A DNA stretch of 64,000 nucleotides, taken from the NCBI RefSeq assembly GCF_004912145.1, contig NZ_STGT01000005.1:1-64000 (forward strand). The letters run 5' to 3'. The first letter of the stretch is position 1, and each line of letters begins with the position of its first letter. The notes below the pieces were generated by a model. That model was given only the letters and a program-made list of their open reading frames with translations, ran no database searches and was not told the DNA's origin. The stretch comes from Peteryoungia rhizophila. Its GTDB lineage: Bacteria > Pseudomonadota > Alphaproteobacteria > Rhizobiales > Rhizobiaceae. Both the position numbers and the translations under genes were made by a program. Shown piece by piece: positions 49,063-58,549 of the stretch.

Positions 49063-50081
49063 ACATTCGCCTCGACACTGTCGTCAAGACCTTCGAAACC
49101 TTCCGCGCCGTGCATGGCGTCTCGCTCGACATCAAGAGCGGCGAACTGGTGGCGCTTCTCGGCCCCTCGGGCTCCGGCAAGACGACGATCCTGCGCATGG
49201 TGGCTGGCCTCGAATTTGCCGATGGCGGCCAGATCCATTTCGGCGAAGAGGATGCGACAAACATTCCCGTGCGCGACCGCGGCGTCGGCTTCGTCTTCCA
49301 GCATTACGCGCTTTTCCCGCACATGACTGTCGCCGAGAATATCGCCTTCGGCATGAAGGTGTCGAAGGTAAAGCGTTCGACGGCCGACATCGACCGCCGC
49401 GTCGAAGACCTGCTCTCCCTCGTGCAGCTCGCCGGATTGGGCGAGCGCTTCCCTGGCCAGATCTCCGGCGGCCAGCGCCAGCGCGTGGCGCTTGCCCGTG
49501 CGCTTGCGGTCGATCCGCGCGTGCTGCTGCTCGACGAGCCTTTCGGCGCGCTCGACGCCAATGTCCGCCGCGACCTGCGCCGCTGGCTGCGCTCGATCCA
49601 TGACGAGCTCGGCATCACCACGCTCTTCGTCACCCACGATCAGGAAGAGGCCCTCGACCTTGCCGATCGCGTCGTCATCCTCGACAAGGGCAAGATCGTT
49701 CAGCAGGGCACGCCCGAAGAGGTCTGCCGCCATCCGGCCAATGCCTTCGTCATGCGTTTCCTCGGCGACACCAATGCGCTGCAGGCGAGCATATTGGGCG
49801 GCAAAGCTGCCGTCGGCAACATGACCTATGCGGCAGACGGCCTGAAGGACGGACCTGCCGAGCTGCTGTTCCGCCCGACCGATGTCGTCTGGAGCGACGA
49901 CGCGTCTAAGGGTGTGGCGGCGACCATCCAGCGGGTTCTTGACCGCCCGGGCTCGCGTCGGGTGCTGGCCAAGGCCGCGGGCGACACGATCGTCGAATTC
50001 GACGCGTCCCCCGACTTTGCCAAGTCGAAGGGCGATCAGGGCTTCATCGAAATCCTGCGGCCACGCTTGTTTCAAGACTAA
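49059..50081 (+). CDS. cysA: sulfate/thiosulfate ABC transporter ATP-binding protein
   Basis: 340 residues. Walker A GPSGSGKTT (35-42), signature ISGGQRQRVALARAL, Walker B VLLLDEPFGALD and the switch His in LFVTHDQEEALD. The C-terminal part (about 240-340) is the TOBE-like regulatory domain of CysA. The start is GTG, coupled to cysW. Energises import of sulfate for cysteine synthesis. Confidence 0.95.
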   Translation: MNIRLDTVVKTFETFRAVHGVSLDIKSGELVALLGPSGSGKTTILRMVAGLEFADGGQIHFGEEDATNIPVRDRGVGFVFQHYALFPHMTVAENIAFGMKVSKVKRSTADIDRRVEDLLSLVQLAGLGERFPGQISGGQRQRVALARALAVDPRVLLLDEPFGALDANVRRDLRRWLRSIHDELGITTLFVTHDQEEALDLADRVVILDKGKIVQQGTPEEVCRHPANAFVMRFLGDTNALQASILGGKAAVGNMTYAADGLKDGPAELLFRPTDVVWSDDASKGVAATIQRVLDRPGSRRVLAKAAGDTIVEFDASPDFAKSKGDQGFIEILRPRLFQD

Positions 50082-50105
50082 GACAACGAAACCGGGCGGA
50101 GGAGA

Positions 50106-50771
50106 TCAACTGCCAGTTGCCGCCGCCGTCACCAATGCCTTGGCGTCGGCGCCGTCCCAGACCGCAGGGCCGTTCATGCTGCCGAGCAGACAGCCCTTGC
50201 CATCGACGAGCAGCGTGACGGGAAGGCCGAAGGCGAGGCCCTCGCGCTTCAACTGGTTGAAGACGCCCATCGAGGCATCGCGGTAGAGGCCAAGCGCATC
50301 GACGCCGGTTTCCTCGAGGAAAGTCTGCGGCTTTTCGACATCGCCGGTGTCGATGTTGATGGCGAGCACCTGGAAGGCCTCCCCGCCGGCAGCCTCCTGC
50401 AGGTTGTTGAGAGCGGGCATCTCTTCGCGACAGGGCACGCACCATGTCGCCCAGAGATTGATCAGAACCGTCTTGTCGGCGAAGTTCGCCATGGTCATCG
50501 CTGAGCCAGCCTTATCCTGGAAGGTCAGCCCATCGATCAGCTTGGGTTCGCTGACAGGGATCATCGCCGCGACATCGCCCTTGAGGTAAGGCGTGATCGC
50601 CTCTGCCCTGGCGACAGAACCCTCGCATTGGGCGGCATCCGCAGTCTCCACGGCATTGCCAGACATGGTCTGCTTCACGTATACCGCAGCCGCGCCGGCG
50701 ACGATGCCGGCCACCGCCGCAATCGCAACCAGCTTGGTGGGGAAGAGACCGCTAGGTCTTTTTTCTGTCAT
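50106..50771 (-). CDS. tlpA: TlpA-type periplasmic thiol:disulfide oxidoreductase
   Basis: 221 residues. An N-terminal membrane anchor ([20 protein letters not shown]) and a thioredoxin-like domain outside the membrane with WCVPC at 110-114 and cis-Pro in [12 protein letters not shown]. Two additional Cys (Cys49, and one in GCLLGSMNG) resemble the second disulfide of Bradyrhizobium TlpA, which reduces copper chaperones and CoxB for cytochrome oxidase assembly. The start at 50771 faces argH 24 bases away; an in-frame start at 50792 would nearly touch it. Its 3' end points at cysA. Confidence 0.92.
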   Translation of the reverse strand: MTEKRPSGLFPTKLVAIAAVAGIVAGAAAVYVKQTMSGNAVETADAAQCEGSVARAEAITPYLKGDVAAMIPVSEPKLIDGLTFQDKAGSAMTMANFADKTVLINLWATWCVPCREEMPALNNLQEAAGGEAFQVLAINIDTGDVEKPQTFLEETGVDALGLYRDASMGVFNQLKREGLAFGLPVTLLVDGKGCLLGSMNGPAVWDGADAKALVTAAATGS

Positions 50772-50795
50772 GTCATTCTCCAGGACGGGCACTTC

Positions 50796-52199
50796 ATGGC
50801 CGAGGACTTTACAGACACCAAATCCTCCAACCAGATGTGGGGCGGTCGCTTCGCCTCCGGCCCTTCGGCGATCATGGAGGAGATAAATGCCTCCATCGGT
50901 TTCGACAAGAAGCTTTACGCCCAGGATATCCGCGGCTCAAAGGCGCATGCGACCATGCTGGCGCACCAAGGCATCATCTCTGCTGAAGATAAAGACAAGA
51001 TCCTTCACGGCCTGGACACGATCCTGTCAGAGATTGAGGCCGGCCAGTTCGTCTTCTCGCGCAAGCTCGAAGACATCCATATGAACATCGAGGCGCGCCT
51101 TGCCGACCTGATCGGCTCCGCCGCCGGCCGCCTGCACACCGCCCGCTCGCGCAACGACCAGGTGGCGCTCGATTTCCGCCTCTGGGTGAAGGAAGAGCTG
51201 CAGCGGACGGAACAGGCGCTGAGCGGCCTGATCGCCGCCTTCCTCGACCGCGCCGAAGAACATGCCGACACCGTCATGCCCGGTTTCACCCATCTCCAGA
51301 CGGCCCAGCCGGTGACCTTCGGTCACCACTGCATGGCCTATGTCGAGATGTTCGGCCGCGACCGTCAGCGCGTGCGCCATGCGATCGAGCATCTGGACGA
51401 AAGCCCGATCGGGGCGGCAGCCCTTGCCGGCACCGGCTATCCGATCGACCGCCACATGACGGCACAGGCGCTTGGCTTCCGCGAGCCGACCCGCAACTCC
51501 ATCGACACCGTCTCCGACCGCGACTTCGCGCTGGAATTCCTCTCGATCGCTTCGATTGCCGCTGTGCATCTCTCGCGTCTGGCGGAAGAGATCGTCATCT
51601 GGTCGACGCCGCAATTCGGCTTCATCCGCCTGTCGGACGCGTTTTCGACCGGCTCCTCGATCATGCCGCAGAAGAAGAACCCGGATGCGGCCGAACTGGT
51701 ACGTGCCAAGACCGGCCGCATCAACGGCTCGCTGATTGCGCTGCTCACCGTCATGAAGGGCCTGCCGCTCGCCTACTCCAAGGACATGCAGGAAGACAAG
51801 GAACAGGTCTTCGACGCCGCCGAAAGCATGGAACTGGCGCTTGCCGCCATGACCGGAATGGTCACCGACATGACCATCCGCACCGACAAGATGAAGGCAG
51901 CAGCGGGCTCGGGTTATTCGACCGCGACGGACCTCGCCGACTGGCTGGTGCGTGAAGCGGGCCTTCCTTTCCGCGATGCACACCATGTGACCGGCAATGC
52001 GGTGGCCATGGCCGAGAAGAAGGGCTGCGATCTCGCCGAGCTTTCGCTGGAAGAGTTGCAGAGCATCAATGCTGCGATCACGGCTGACGTATTCAACGTT
52101 TTGACCGTGGAAGCCTCGGTCGCGAGCCGCAAGAGCTTTGGCGGCACGGCGCCTTCGGAAGTCAGGAAGCAGATCGCCTGGTGGCGGGCCCGCAATTGA
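50796..52199 (+). CDS. argH: argininosuccinate lyase
   Basis: Last step of arginine synthesis: argininosuccinate to arginine and fumarate. 467 residues; N-terminal [53 protein letters not shown] and the lyase signature [15 protein letters not shown]. The ATG at 50796 has AGGA upstream. Divergent from tlpA. A strong terminator follows. Confidence 0.97.
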   Translation: MAEDFTDTKSSNQMWGGRFASGPSAIMEEINASIGFDKKLYAQDIRGSKAHATMLAHQGIISAEDKDKILHGLDTILSEIEAGQFVFSRKLEDIHMNIEARLADLIGSAAGRLHTARSRNDQVALDFRLWVKEELQRTEQALSGLIAAFLDRAEEHADTVMPGFTHLQTAQPVTFGHHCMAYVEMFGRDRQRVRHAIEHLDESPIGAAALAGTGYPIDRHMTAQALGFREPTRNSIDTVSDRDFALEFLSIASIAAVHLSRLAEEIVIWSTPQFGFIRLSDAFSTGSSIMPQKKNPDAAELVRAKTGRINGSLIALLTVMKGLPLAYSKDMQEDKEQVFDAAESMELALAAMTGMVTDMTIRTDKMKAAAGSGYSTATDLADWLVREAGLPFRDAHHVTGNAVAMAEKKGCDLAELSLEELQSINAAITADVFNVLTVEASVASRKSFGGTAPSEVRKQIAWWRARN

Positions 52200-52231
52200 T
52201 CACGCCGACACCGGCCAATCATAACGAGATC

Positions 52232-52256
52232 AGGGGTGCACAAGCGCCCCTTTTTT
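52232..52256 (+). terminator. Rho-independent terminator of argH
   Basis: AGGGGTGC pairs with GCGCCCCT (one G-T wobble) around ACAA, followed by six T. It separates argH from the lptM-lysA unit. Confidence 0.85.
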
Positions 52257-52284
52257 CGCTAGAGCCTAGAGCAACAACATTTCT

Positions 52285-52485
52285 ATGGACCGGGTCATGG
52301 TGAATTCGCTGAAACGCACGACGCTCACGCTCTCTTTGGTGCTGGCCGCCTCGCTGGCTCTGTCTGCCTGCGGCCGCAAGGGCGATCTCGACCCTCCGAG
52401 CACGCCGGTCGACCAGCAGAACAAGCGCGGCGTCGAAGCCGAAAAGACGCCGGACACCCCATTCCTTCTCGATCCGCTTCTTTGA
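52285..52485 (+). CDS. lptM: LptM-like small lipoprotein (YifL family)
   Basis: 66 residues. Lipoprotein signal with lipobox LALSAC, then the conserved CGRKGDLDPP of the YifL/LptM family; E. coli LptM helps LptD mature in the LPS translocon. The rest is a short polar tail. An ATG at 52297 is an alternative start. lysA begins 13 bases after the stop, an arrangement conserved in many proteobacteria. Confidence 0.88.
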   Translation: MDRVMVNSLKRTTLTLSLVLAASLALSACGRKGDLDPPSTPVDQQNKRGVEAEKTPDTPFLLDPLL

Positions 52486-52498
52486 CAGGGCTTAACCC

Positions 52499-53767
52499 GT
52501 GAACCACTTCGAGTATCGCGACGGCGTTCTCTACGCCGAGGGCGTGGCCATTCCCGAGATTGCGCGCACCGTCGGCACGCCTTTCTACTGCTATTCGACC
52601 GCGACGCTGGAGCGTCACTACAAGGTCTTCGCAAAAGCCTTCGACGGCGTCGACGCCCTCGTCTGCTACGCGATGAAGGCCAATTCCAACCAGGCCGTCC
52701 TGAAGACGCTGGGTCGCCTCGGCGCCGGCGTGGACGTGGTCTCGGAAGGTGAACTCCGCCGCGCGCTGGCAGCCGGCATTCCGGCAGAGCGCATCATGTT
52801 CTCCGGCGTGGGCAAGACGCCGAGCGAGATGGATTTGGGCCTTGAAGCCGGCATCTACTGCTTCAACGTCGAGAGCGAGCCGGAACTGGAAGTCCTGAAC
52901 CAGCGCGCCATCAAGGCCGGCAAAAAAGCCCACGTCTCCTTCCGCGTCAATCCTGACGTCGATGCCAAGACCCATGCCAAGATCTCGACGGGCAAGAAGG
53001 AAAACAAGTTCGGCATCTCCTTCGACCGGGCCCGCGCCGTCTATGCCCGCGCGGCTAGCCTGGAAGGCATCCAGGTGACCGGCATCGACATGCATATCGG
53101 CAGCCAGATCACCGATCTGCAGCCTTTCGAGGACGCCTTCCGCCTGCTGCGCGAACTCGTCGAGACGCTGCGCGGCGACGGCCACAGCATCGATCACGTC
53201 GATGTCGGCGGTGGCCTTGGCATCCCCTACAAGGACGACAACAACCCGCCGCCGGAACCGGATGCCTATGCCCGGATCGTCAAGGACCAGCTGTCGAGCC
53301 TCAACTGCCGCATCGTTACCGAGCCCGGCCGCCTGATCGTCGGCAATGCCGGCATCATGGTGACCGAGGTGATCTATGTGAAGGACGGCGGCGACAAGAC
53401 CTTCGTCATCGTCGACGGCGCGATGAACGACCTCATTCGCCCGACGCTCTACGAGGCCTATCACGAGATCAAGCCGGTGGTGATTTCGGCAGCGAACGCC
53501 CCGCGCATCAAGGCCGATGTTGTCGGTCCCGTCTGCGAGACCGGCGACTACTTGGCGCTCGACCGCGAAATGGCCATGCCGAAGCCGGGCGACCTGATTG
53601 CCGTCGGTTCGGCCGGTGCCTATGGCGCCGTGCAGGCCGGCACCTACAACACCCGCCGGCTGGTGCCGGAGGTGCTGGTGAACGGCGACGAGTTCCACGT
53701 GATTCGCCCGCGTCCGACCTATGAGGACCTGATCGCGCTCGACAGCGTGCCCGACTGGCTGGCCTGA
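52499..53767 (+). CDS. lysA: diaminopimelate decarboxylase
   Basis: Makes lysine from meso-diaminopimelate with PLP. 422 residues; the PLP lysine is Lys60 in CYAMKANSN; HIGSQI, DVGGGLGIPY, EPGRLIVGNAG and GPVCETGDYLA blocks are present. The start is GTG at 52499. Together with lysC at 10.6-11.9 kb it represents the two ends of lysine synthesis. A hairpin without T run (GATGAGG...CCTCATC, 53785-53813) follows the stop. Confidence 0.97.
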   Translation: MNHFEYRDGVLYAEGVAIPEIARTVGTPFYCYSTATLERHYKVFAKAFDGVDALVCYAMKANSNQAVLKTLGRLGAGVDVVSEGELRRALAAGIPAERIMFSGVGKTPSEMDLGLEAGIYCFNVESEPELEVLNQRAIKAGKKAHVSFRVNPDVDAKTHAKISTGKKENKFGISFDRARAVYARAASLEGIQVTGIDMHIGSQITDLQPFEDAFRLLRELVETLRGDGHSIDHVDVGGGLGIPYKDDNNPPPEPDAYARIVKDQLSSLNCRIVTEPGRLIVGNAGIMVTEVIYVKDGGDKTFVIVDGAMNDLIRPTLYEAYHEIKPVVISAANAPRIKADVVGPVCETGDYLALDREMAMPKPGDLIAVGSAGAYGAVQAGTYNTRRLVPEVLVNGDEFHVIRPRPTYEDLIALDSVPDWLA

Positions 53768-53900
53768 TCCATTCACAATTCGGCGATGAGGCGGGAAAAA
53801 CCCCCACCTCATCCTTGCCGCCCTCGTCTTCGCCACAAAGACTGCTATCTTCGAGATCTGTCAGCCGTGATCATGCGCGGCGCTCTCGGAGACCAGACGG

Positions 53901-56567
53901 ATGAGCTCTTCCCGCCCGGCCGGCCACAGGAAAGGCGCCTTGAAGGACGACCCGAAGCTTGCGCGGCGCGTCGGCGTCAAACGCGTGCTCGCACGGTCCG
54001 TGCTGTTTGCCGAGCGCCTGTTGCCGCTCTTCCTGCCGGTCGCAGGCATTGCAGCCCTCTTCGTCTCGCTCGCCTGGTTCGGCGTTTATCGGGAGGTGCC
54101 TGACGTCCTTCGCCTGGCCCTCGTCTTCATCCTCGTCTTTGCCTTCGTCGCGTCCTTCCTGCCCTTCCTGAAGCTTCGTCTGCCGAGCATTCCGGAAGCC
54201 GACAGGCTGCTCGAGGAGCGCAATGGCCTCGCACACCAGCCGGTGGCGGTGCAGGACGATCAAATCGCCGCTGAGACACCCTTTGCCCGCGCGCTCTGGC
54301 AGGAGCATCAGCGACGCATGGCCGAGCGGATCGCAGCCCTCGATGCAGGCCTGCCGCAGCCGGATATCGCCCGCTACGACCGCTTCGCGTTGCGCGCCGT
54401 ACCGGCCCTGCTCTTCGTCACAGCCCTTGCCTATTCCGGCTCCAATGGCGCGGGCCAGATTGCCGATGCCTTCCGCCAGCATGTACCGGAGAGCGAGGCC
54501 CCGACGATCCGCATCGACGCCTGGATCACGCCGCCGGGCTATACCGGCCAGCCGCCGGTCTTCCTCTCCGGCCTCGGCACGCAGGATGCGGCCGGCGTGA
54601 CCGTGCCGCAGAAGTCGAAGATTACCGTGCGCATCAGTGGCGGGGTGTCCGACGAGAAAGTTCTCTTCGTACAGCAGTCGGATGGCGCCGTGCTCGACGT
54701 GGCGGAGAAGGACGATGCGGCCCGCACGCCCACGGCCGGCTCCGAGACGGACGCAATCAGTCAGACGGCCGTGCCGACACCCCCGCCGGCGCCCGCGCCA
54801 AACGCCCCGATGGTCGCACGCACGCACGAGCTGGAACTGGCCGAAGCCGGCGAACTGCGCGTCGCCGACCGCACCTGGACGATCGGCGTGACGCCGGACA
54901 AGGCACCGGAGATCGCCTTTGACGGCGTGCCGCGTCGCGCCATCAACGGCGCGCTGGAGATCGCCTTCCTCGCCAAGGACGACTATGGCCTGCGCGAGGC
55001 CCATGCCGAGATCGTGCCGGTCGAGGAGCAGCCGGGCGCGACCCCGCTCTATCCGCTGCCCGACTACAAACTCGACCTGCCGCGCCACAATGCCCGCGAC
55101 ACCAAGGGTGTTGCGAGCCGCAACATCACCGAACATCCGCTCGCCGGCCAGATGGTGAAGATCACGCTGGTCGCGACCGACGGCGCCGGCCAGACGGGCC
55201 GCAGCGAACCGGTCGAGATGCAGCTGCCGTCGCGCAACTTCAACGAACCGCTCGCGGCTTCCGTTGCCGAACAGCGGCAGGTGTTCTCGCTCGATACCCG
55301 CCAGATGCCCCAGGCGATCGCCTTCAACGAGGCATTGGTGCTCCGCGCCGACGAGACAATCCCAGATCTCGGCAACTTCATCGCGCTGGAAAGCGCCCGT
55401 GCCCGGATGACCATGGCGCGCGGCGAGGAGCAGTTGAAGGACACGGCCGACTATCTCTGGGAGATCGCGCTCGGCATGGAGGACGGTGATCTGTCGCTCG
55501 CCGAACGCCGTCTGCGCGACGCCCAGCAGGCACTGTCCGAGGCGCTGGAAAACGGCGCCTCCGACGAGGAAATCCAGCGGCTGATGGCCGAGCTGCGCTC
55601 GGCGATGCAGGAGTTCCTTCAGGCGCTGGCCGAGCGCATGCCCAACCAGCAGGGCGAGCCGCAGCAGAATGCCGAGAACATGCTGCGTCAGCAGGACCTC
55701 GACAACATGCTCGACCAGCTGGAAAACCTGGCCCGCTCCGGCAATCGCGATCAGGCGCAGCAACTCCTGTCGGAACTGCAGCGCATGATGAACAACCTGC
55801 AGGCCGGCCGGCCCCAGCAGGGCCAGCAGCAGCAGAACAGCGAGGCCCGCCGCCAGATCGACAAGCTCGGCGAGATCCTGCAGCAACAACAGCGGCTGAT
55901 GGATGAGACCTTCCGCCTCGACCAGGCCCTGCGCGACCGCATGCAGCGCGGCGACCCGCAGCAGGGCGAGGAAGGTGCCGAGGGCCAGCAGCAACAGGGC
56001 CAGCAGGGTCAACAGGGACAGCAAGGCGAACAGGGTCAGCAGGGGCTAGACGGCATGACCGCAGAGCAGCTGCGCGAGGCCCTACGGCAGCTGCGCGAGC
56101 AGCAGGAACAACTCGGCCAGCAGCTCGGCGAATTGCAGGAGGGCCTGAAAGGTCTCGGCATGGAACCGGGCCCGGGCTTCGGCGAGGCGCAGCAGGAAAT
56201 GCAGGGCGCCGGTGAAGCCCTCGGCCAGGGTCAGGGTGGCCCGGCCGTGGAAGGCCAGGGCCGCGCCATGGAAGCGCTGCGTCAGGGTGCCCGCGACATG
56301 ATGAACCAGATGATGCAGGCGCAGCAGGGCCAGGGTGGTCAGGGCCCGCAGATGGGTCAAGGCCAGGGCAACCAGGATGGACGTGACCCGCTGGGACGTC
56401 CGCGCGCCACGAGCGGCCCCGACTTCGGCGAGCAGGTCAAAGTTCCCGACGAGATCGACGTCCAGCGCGCCCGCGAGATCCTTGAGGCGATCCGCGAGAA
56501 GCTCGGCGAGAACTCGAGCCCGGAGATCGAACGGCGTTATCTGGAGCGGTTGCTGGACATCCAGTGA
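53901..56567 (+). CDS. TIGR02302 family protein (DUF4175-like), large membrane-anchored protein
   Basis: 888 residues. Two adjacent transmembrane helices near residues 38-95 (LLPLFLPVAGIAALFVSLAW, LRLALVFILVFAFVASFLPF) and a third near 165-180, then a periplasmic beta-type domain (EAPTIRIDAWITPPGYTGQP; EIAFLAKDDYGLREAHAE) and a long helical, Gln/Gly-rich tail of about 250 residues (GQQGQQGQQGEQG repeats). The order resembles the TIGR02302 family found only in alphaproteobacteria, usually beside lysA. Function unknown; a cell-envelope role is inferred from topology. Confidence 0.88.
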   Translation: MSSSRPAGHRKGALKDDPKLARRVGVKRVLARSVLFAERLLPLFLPVAGIAALFVSLAWFGVYREVPDVLRLALVFILVFAFVASFLPFLKLRLPSIPEADRLLEERNGLAHQPVAVQDDQIAAETPFARALWQEHQRRMAERIAALDAGLPQPDIARYDRFALRAVPALLFVTALAYSGSNGAGQIADAFRQHVPESEAPTIRIDAWITPPGYTGQPPVFLSGLGTQDAAGVTVPQKSKITVRISGGVSDEKVLFVQQSDGAVLDVAEKDDAARTPTAGSETDAISQTAVPTPPPAPAPNAPMVARTHELELAEAGELRVADRTWTIGVTPDKAPEIAFDGVPRRAINGALEIAFLAKDDYGLREAHAEIVPVEEQPGATPLYPLPDYKLDLPRHNARDTKGVASRNITEHPLAGQMVKITLVATDGAGQTGRSEPVEMQLPSRNFNEPLAASVAEQRQVFSLDTRQMPQAIAFNEALVLRADETIPDLGNFIALESARARMTMARGEEQLKDTADYLWEIALGMEDGDLSLAERRLRDAQQALSEALENGASDEEIQRLMAELRSAMQEFLQALAERMPNQQGEPQQNAENMLRQQDLDNMLDQLENLARSGNRDQAQQLLSELQRMMNNLQAGRPQQGQQQQNSEARRQIDKLGEILQQQQRLMDETFRLDQALRDRMQRGDPQQGEEGAEGQQQQGQQGQQGQQGEQGQQGLDGMTAEQLREALRQLREQQEQLGQQLGELQEGLKGLGMEPGPGFGEAQQEMQGAGEALGQGQGGPAVEGQGRAMEALRQGARDMMNQMMQAQQGQGGQGPQMGQGQGNQDGRDPLGRPRATSGPDFGEQVKVPDEIDVQRAREILEAIREKLGENSSPEIERRYLERLLDIQ

Positions 56568-56601
56568 GGGCTTGGCGCCTCATCGGAGCGACCATCCCCG
56601 G

Positions 56602-57324
56602 TCACCACGGCGTTATGCCGTCGGGCTCGTGAAAGCCACCCGAGCCTTCTCTCTGTCCCAAAGCGAACTGGACGGGCAGCCGCGCGCCCTCCTCCGGTGT
56701 CATGGCGCCTTGGCCCGTCAGGTCCGTTTTCACGAAACCCGGGCTGACTGAATTAACCGCGATCCCGGCACCCTTCAGCGTCTCGTGCAGTTGCACCGTC
56801 AGCATGTTCAGTGCGGCCTTCGAGGCGTTGTAGCCGATGAAACGCGCGGCATAATAGGGCGAGGTCGGGTCGCTATTCACCCTGAGCGAGCCGAGCGAAC
56901 TGGCGAGATTAACGATCCGCGCCGCAGGCGATTTGCGCAACAGCGGCAGCATGGCCTGTGTAACCGCGAGCGTGCCCAAGAAATTGGTTTCCATGACACG
57001 ACGCACTGCACCGAGCGAAGCGGCATCCGGCGGACCGTCTGCCGGATCAAAGATGCCGGCATTGTTGACCAGAATGTTGAGCCGGCCGAACGCCTCCGCA
57101 ACAGACCGAGCGGCCGCGTCGATGGAGGCCTGGTCGAGAAGATCGAGGGACACGGTAGAGACGGATCGACCGCGCTCAGCGAGATCCTCAGCTTCAGCGG
57201 CCAGCTTTTGCGGGTCACGCGCCGCCATGATGACGTGCACACCGGCCCCGGCCAGTTGGCGCGTGATCTCCAAGCCTATCCCCTTGTTCGCGCCGGTGAC
57301 GAGGGCAATCGATCTGTCTGTCAT
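56602..57324 (-). CDS. SDR family NAD(P)-dependent oxidoreductase
   Basis: 240 residues. TGANKGIG nucleotide loop at 10-17, NNAGIF, catalytic Ser in LASSLGSL, Tyr-Lys in GYNASKAAL and PGFVKTDL. The sequence resembles the carbonyl-reductase-like SDRs. Ends FHEPDGITPW. The start at 57324 follows GGAAGGA. It is divergent from a TetR gene that probably controls it. Confidence 0.9.
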   Translation of the reverse strand: MTDRSIALVTGANKGIGLEITRQLAGAGVHVIMAARDPQKLAAEAEDLAERGRSVSTVSLDLLDQASIDAAARSVAEAFGRLNILVNNAGIFDPADGPPDAASLGAVRRVMETNFLGTLAVTQAMLPLLRKSPAARIVNLASSLGSLRVNSDPTSPYYAARFIGYNASKAALNMLTVQLHETLKGAGIAVNSVSPGFVKTDLTGQGAMTPEEGARLPVQFALGQREGSGGFHEPDGITPW

Positions 57325-57357
57325 GAAGGGTCCTTCCGTTGCTGTCGATGAGCCGAC

Positions 57358-57374
57358 ATAATATGAAGGATTAT
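57358..57374. promoter_or_regulatory. candidate TetR operator between SDR and tetR genes
   Basis: ATAAT and ATTAT are separated by seven bases, forming a 17-base inverted repeat midway in the 69-base divergent spacer, just upstream of the regulator's start. Position and symmetry fit an autoregulatory TetR site. Confidence 0.4.
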
Positions 57375-57393
57375 TCAGTTTGAGGATTCGCAT

Positions 57394-58029
57394 TTGGCCC
57401 CGGTCACGCAACAGGCTCTTTCACCGCGCAAAAGGCCGCGTCAGGCCCGCGCGACCGCGACCGTGGATGCCATTTACGAGGCGACCATTCAGGTTTTGCT
57501 GAGTGACGGACCGCACCGCCTGACGACCACCCGCGTGGCCGAACGCGCCGGCGTTTCGGTCGGCACCATGTACCAGTATTTTCCGCAGAAACAGGCGCTG
57601 ATCCATGCGCTCAACGAACGCTATCTGGAATCTCTCGCCGAGAGGATCGAGACGACGTCCCGCCAGCAGCATGGCGCTTCGGCAGGCCTGATGGTCCAGG
57701 CCCTGATAGAAACCTATTGGCATGCCAAGACGGAAAGGCCGGAGGTCACGCGTGCGCTCTATCGTTCCGTTGCCGATCTCGACAATTCGGCGCTGATCGA
57801 GAGGTTCGCGCAAAGGGTCGATTCCGCCACGATCACGATGCTGGAAAGTGCAAGCGACAGCCGCTTCCAAAACGTGGCTATGGTCAATCGGACGCTGGTC
57901 ACGGTCATCTTCGGCACAGTGCGCAATGCCTTCGAGCGGCAACTTGCAAACCACGAGGCAGACGGCGTCATGCAGCAACTCGTGCTCATGTGCCGGGCCT
58001 ATCTGAAAGCGGTGTCAGAGACGCGATAA
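57394..58029 (+). CDS. TetR/AcrR family transcriptional regulator
   Basis: 211 residues. N-terminal HTH: ATVDAIYEATIQVLLSDG then TTTRVAERAGVSVGTMYQYF and PQKQALIHAL, a typical TetR DNA-binding domain; the C-terminal domain is a ligand-binding helical part of the TetR_C_33-like type. The start is TTG at 57394 with GAGG nine bases upstream. Divergent partner of the SDR gene; the regulatory link is inferred. Confidence 0.9.
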   Translation: MAPVTQQALSPRKRPRQARATATVDAIYEATIQVLLSDGPHRLTTTRVAERAGVSVGTMYQYFPQKQALIHALNERYLESLAERIETTSRQQHGASAGLMVQALIETYWHAKTERPEVTRALYRSVADLDNSALIERFAQRVDSATITMLESASDSRFQNVAMVNRTLVTVIFGTVRNAFERQLANHEADGVMQQLVLMCRAYLKAVSETR

Positions 58030-58039
58030 GGGCGTGACT

Positions 58040-58399
58040 TCAGCCGGCCAGAGCCGAGGCGACGGCTTTGCGGATGTCAGGCAGGGCGAAGGGCTTGGAG
58101 ACGACGTCGACGATCTTGGCCGAGAGGTCGTCGGCGCGCTCGCGCTGTTCGGCATAGCCGGTCATCAACAGGATCTTCATAGACGGGAATTCGGAATGGG
58201 CGCGATGTGCGAGCTCGATGCCGTCCATGACGGGCATGCGGATATCGGAGAGCAGCAGGTCGTAGGCGCCCTCTGAGAGCTTTTCCAGACCTTCGGCACC
58301 ATCGGCGGCTTCATGCGTCTCGTGCCCGTCCAGACGCAGTGCACGGGCCACGAAGGAGCGCAGGGAGTCTTCGTCTTCGGTGATGAGGATTCTCGCCAT
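58040..58399 (-). CDS. cpdR: single-domain response regulator CpdR
   Basis: 119 residues, receiver domain only. Phosphoacceptor Asp52 in LLSDIRMPVMDG, acidic pair in ITEDED, Thr in LLMTGYAEQ and Lys102 in VSKPF. In alphaproteobacteria unphosphorylated CpdR recruits ClpXP to the pole for CtrA and PdeA turnover. The C-terminal ASALAG resembles the small hydrophobic tail of CpdR. An ATGGTTAA box lies upstream (58497-58504). Confidence 0.88.
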   Translation of the reverse strand: MARILITEDEDSLRSFVARALRLDGHETHEAADGAEGLEKLSEGAYDLLLSDIRMPVMDGIELAHRAHSEFPSMKILLMTGYAEQRERADDLSAKIVDVVSKPFALPDIRKAVASALAG

Positions 58400-58473
58400 G
58401 GTTGAAGTCTTCTCCCGCGTCTTTTGAGCCTTGCAGGAGGCAAATCACCAGACTTTCCTTGTCGAGTGGTAAA

Positions 58474-58494
58474 CGCGGGACGCCTCGTCCCGCG
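58474..58494 (-). terminator. strong hairpin downstream of hpt
   Basis: CGCGGGACG and CGTCCCGCG form a perfect nine-pair stem with a three-base loop, followed on the minus strand by TTTACC. Likely the end of the hpt transcript, although the T run is short. Confidence 0.55.
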
Positions 58495-58549
58495 CGATGG
58501 TTAACAGCTCACTGCCGTCGAATGGTCAGATGTTCCCTTCTGGAACAGC

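Noticed and set aside
53871..56024. 717-codon open frame on the minus strand
   Set aside because: Exactly antisense to the TIGR02302 gene; Leu/Gly/Arg-biased shadow of a Gln/Glu-rich high-GC gene with no domain.
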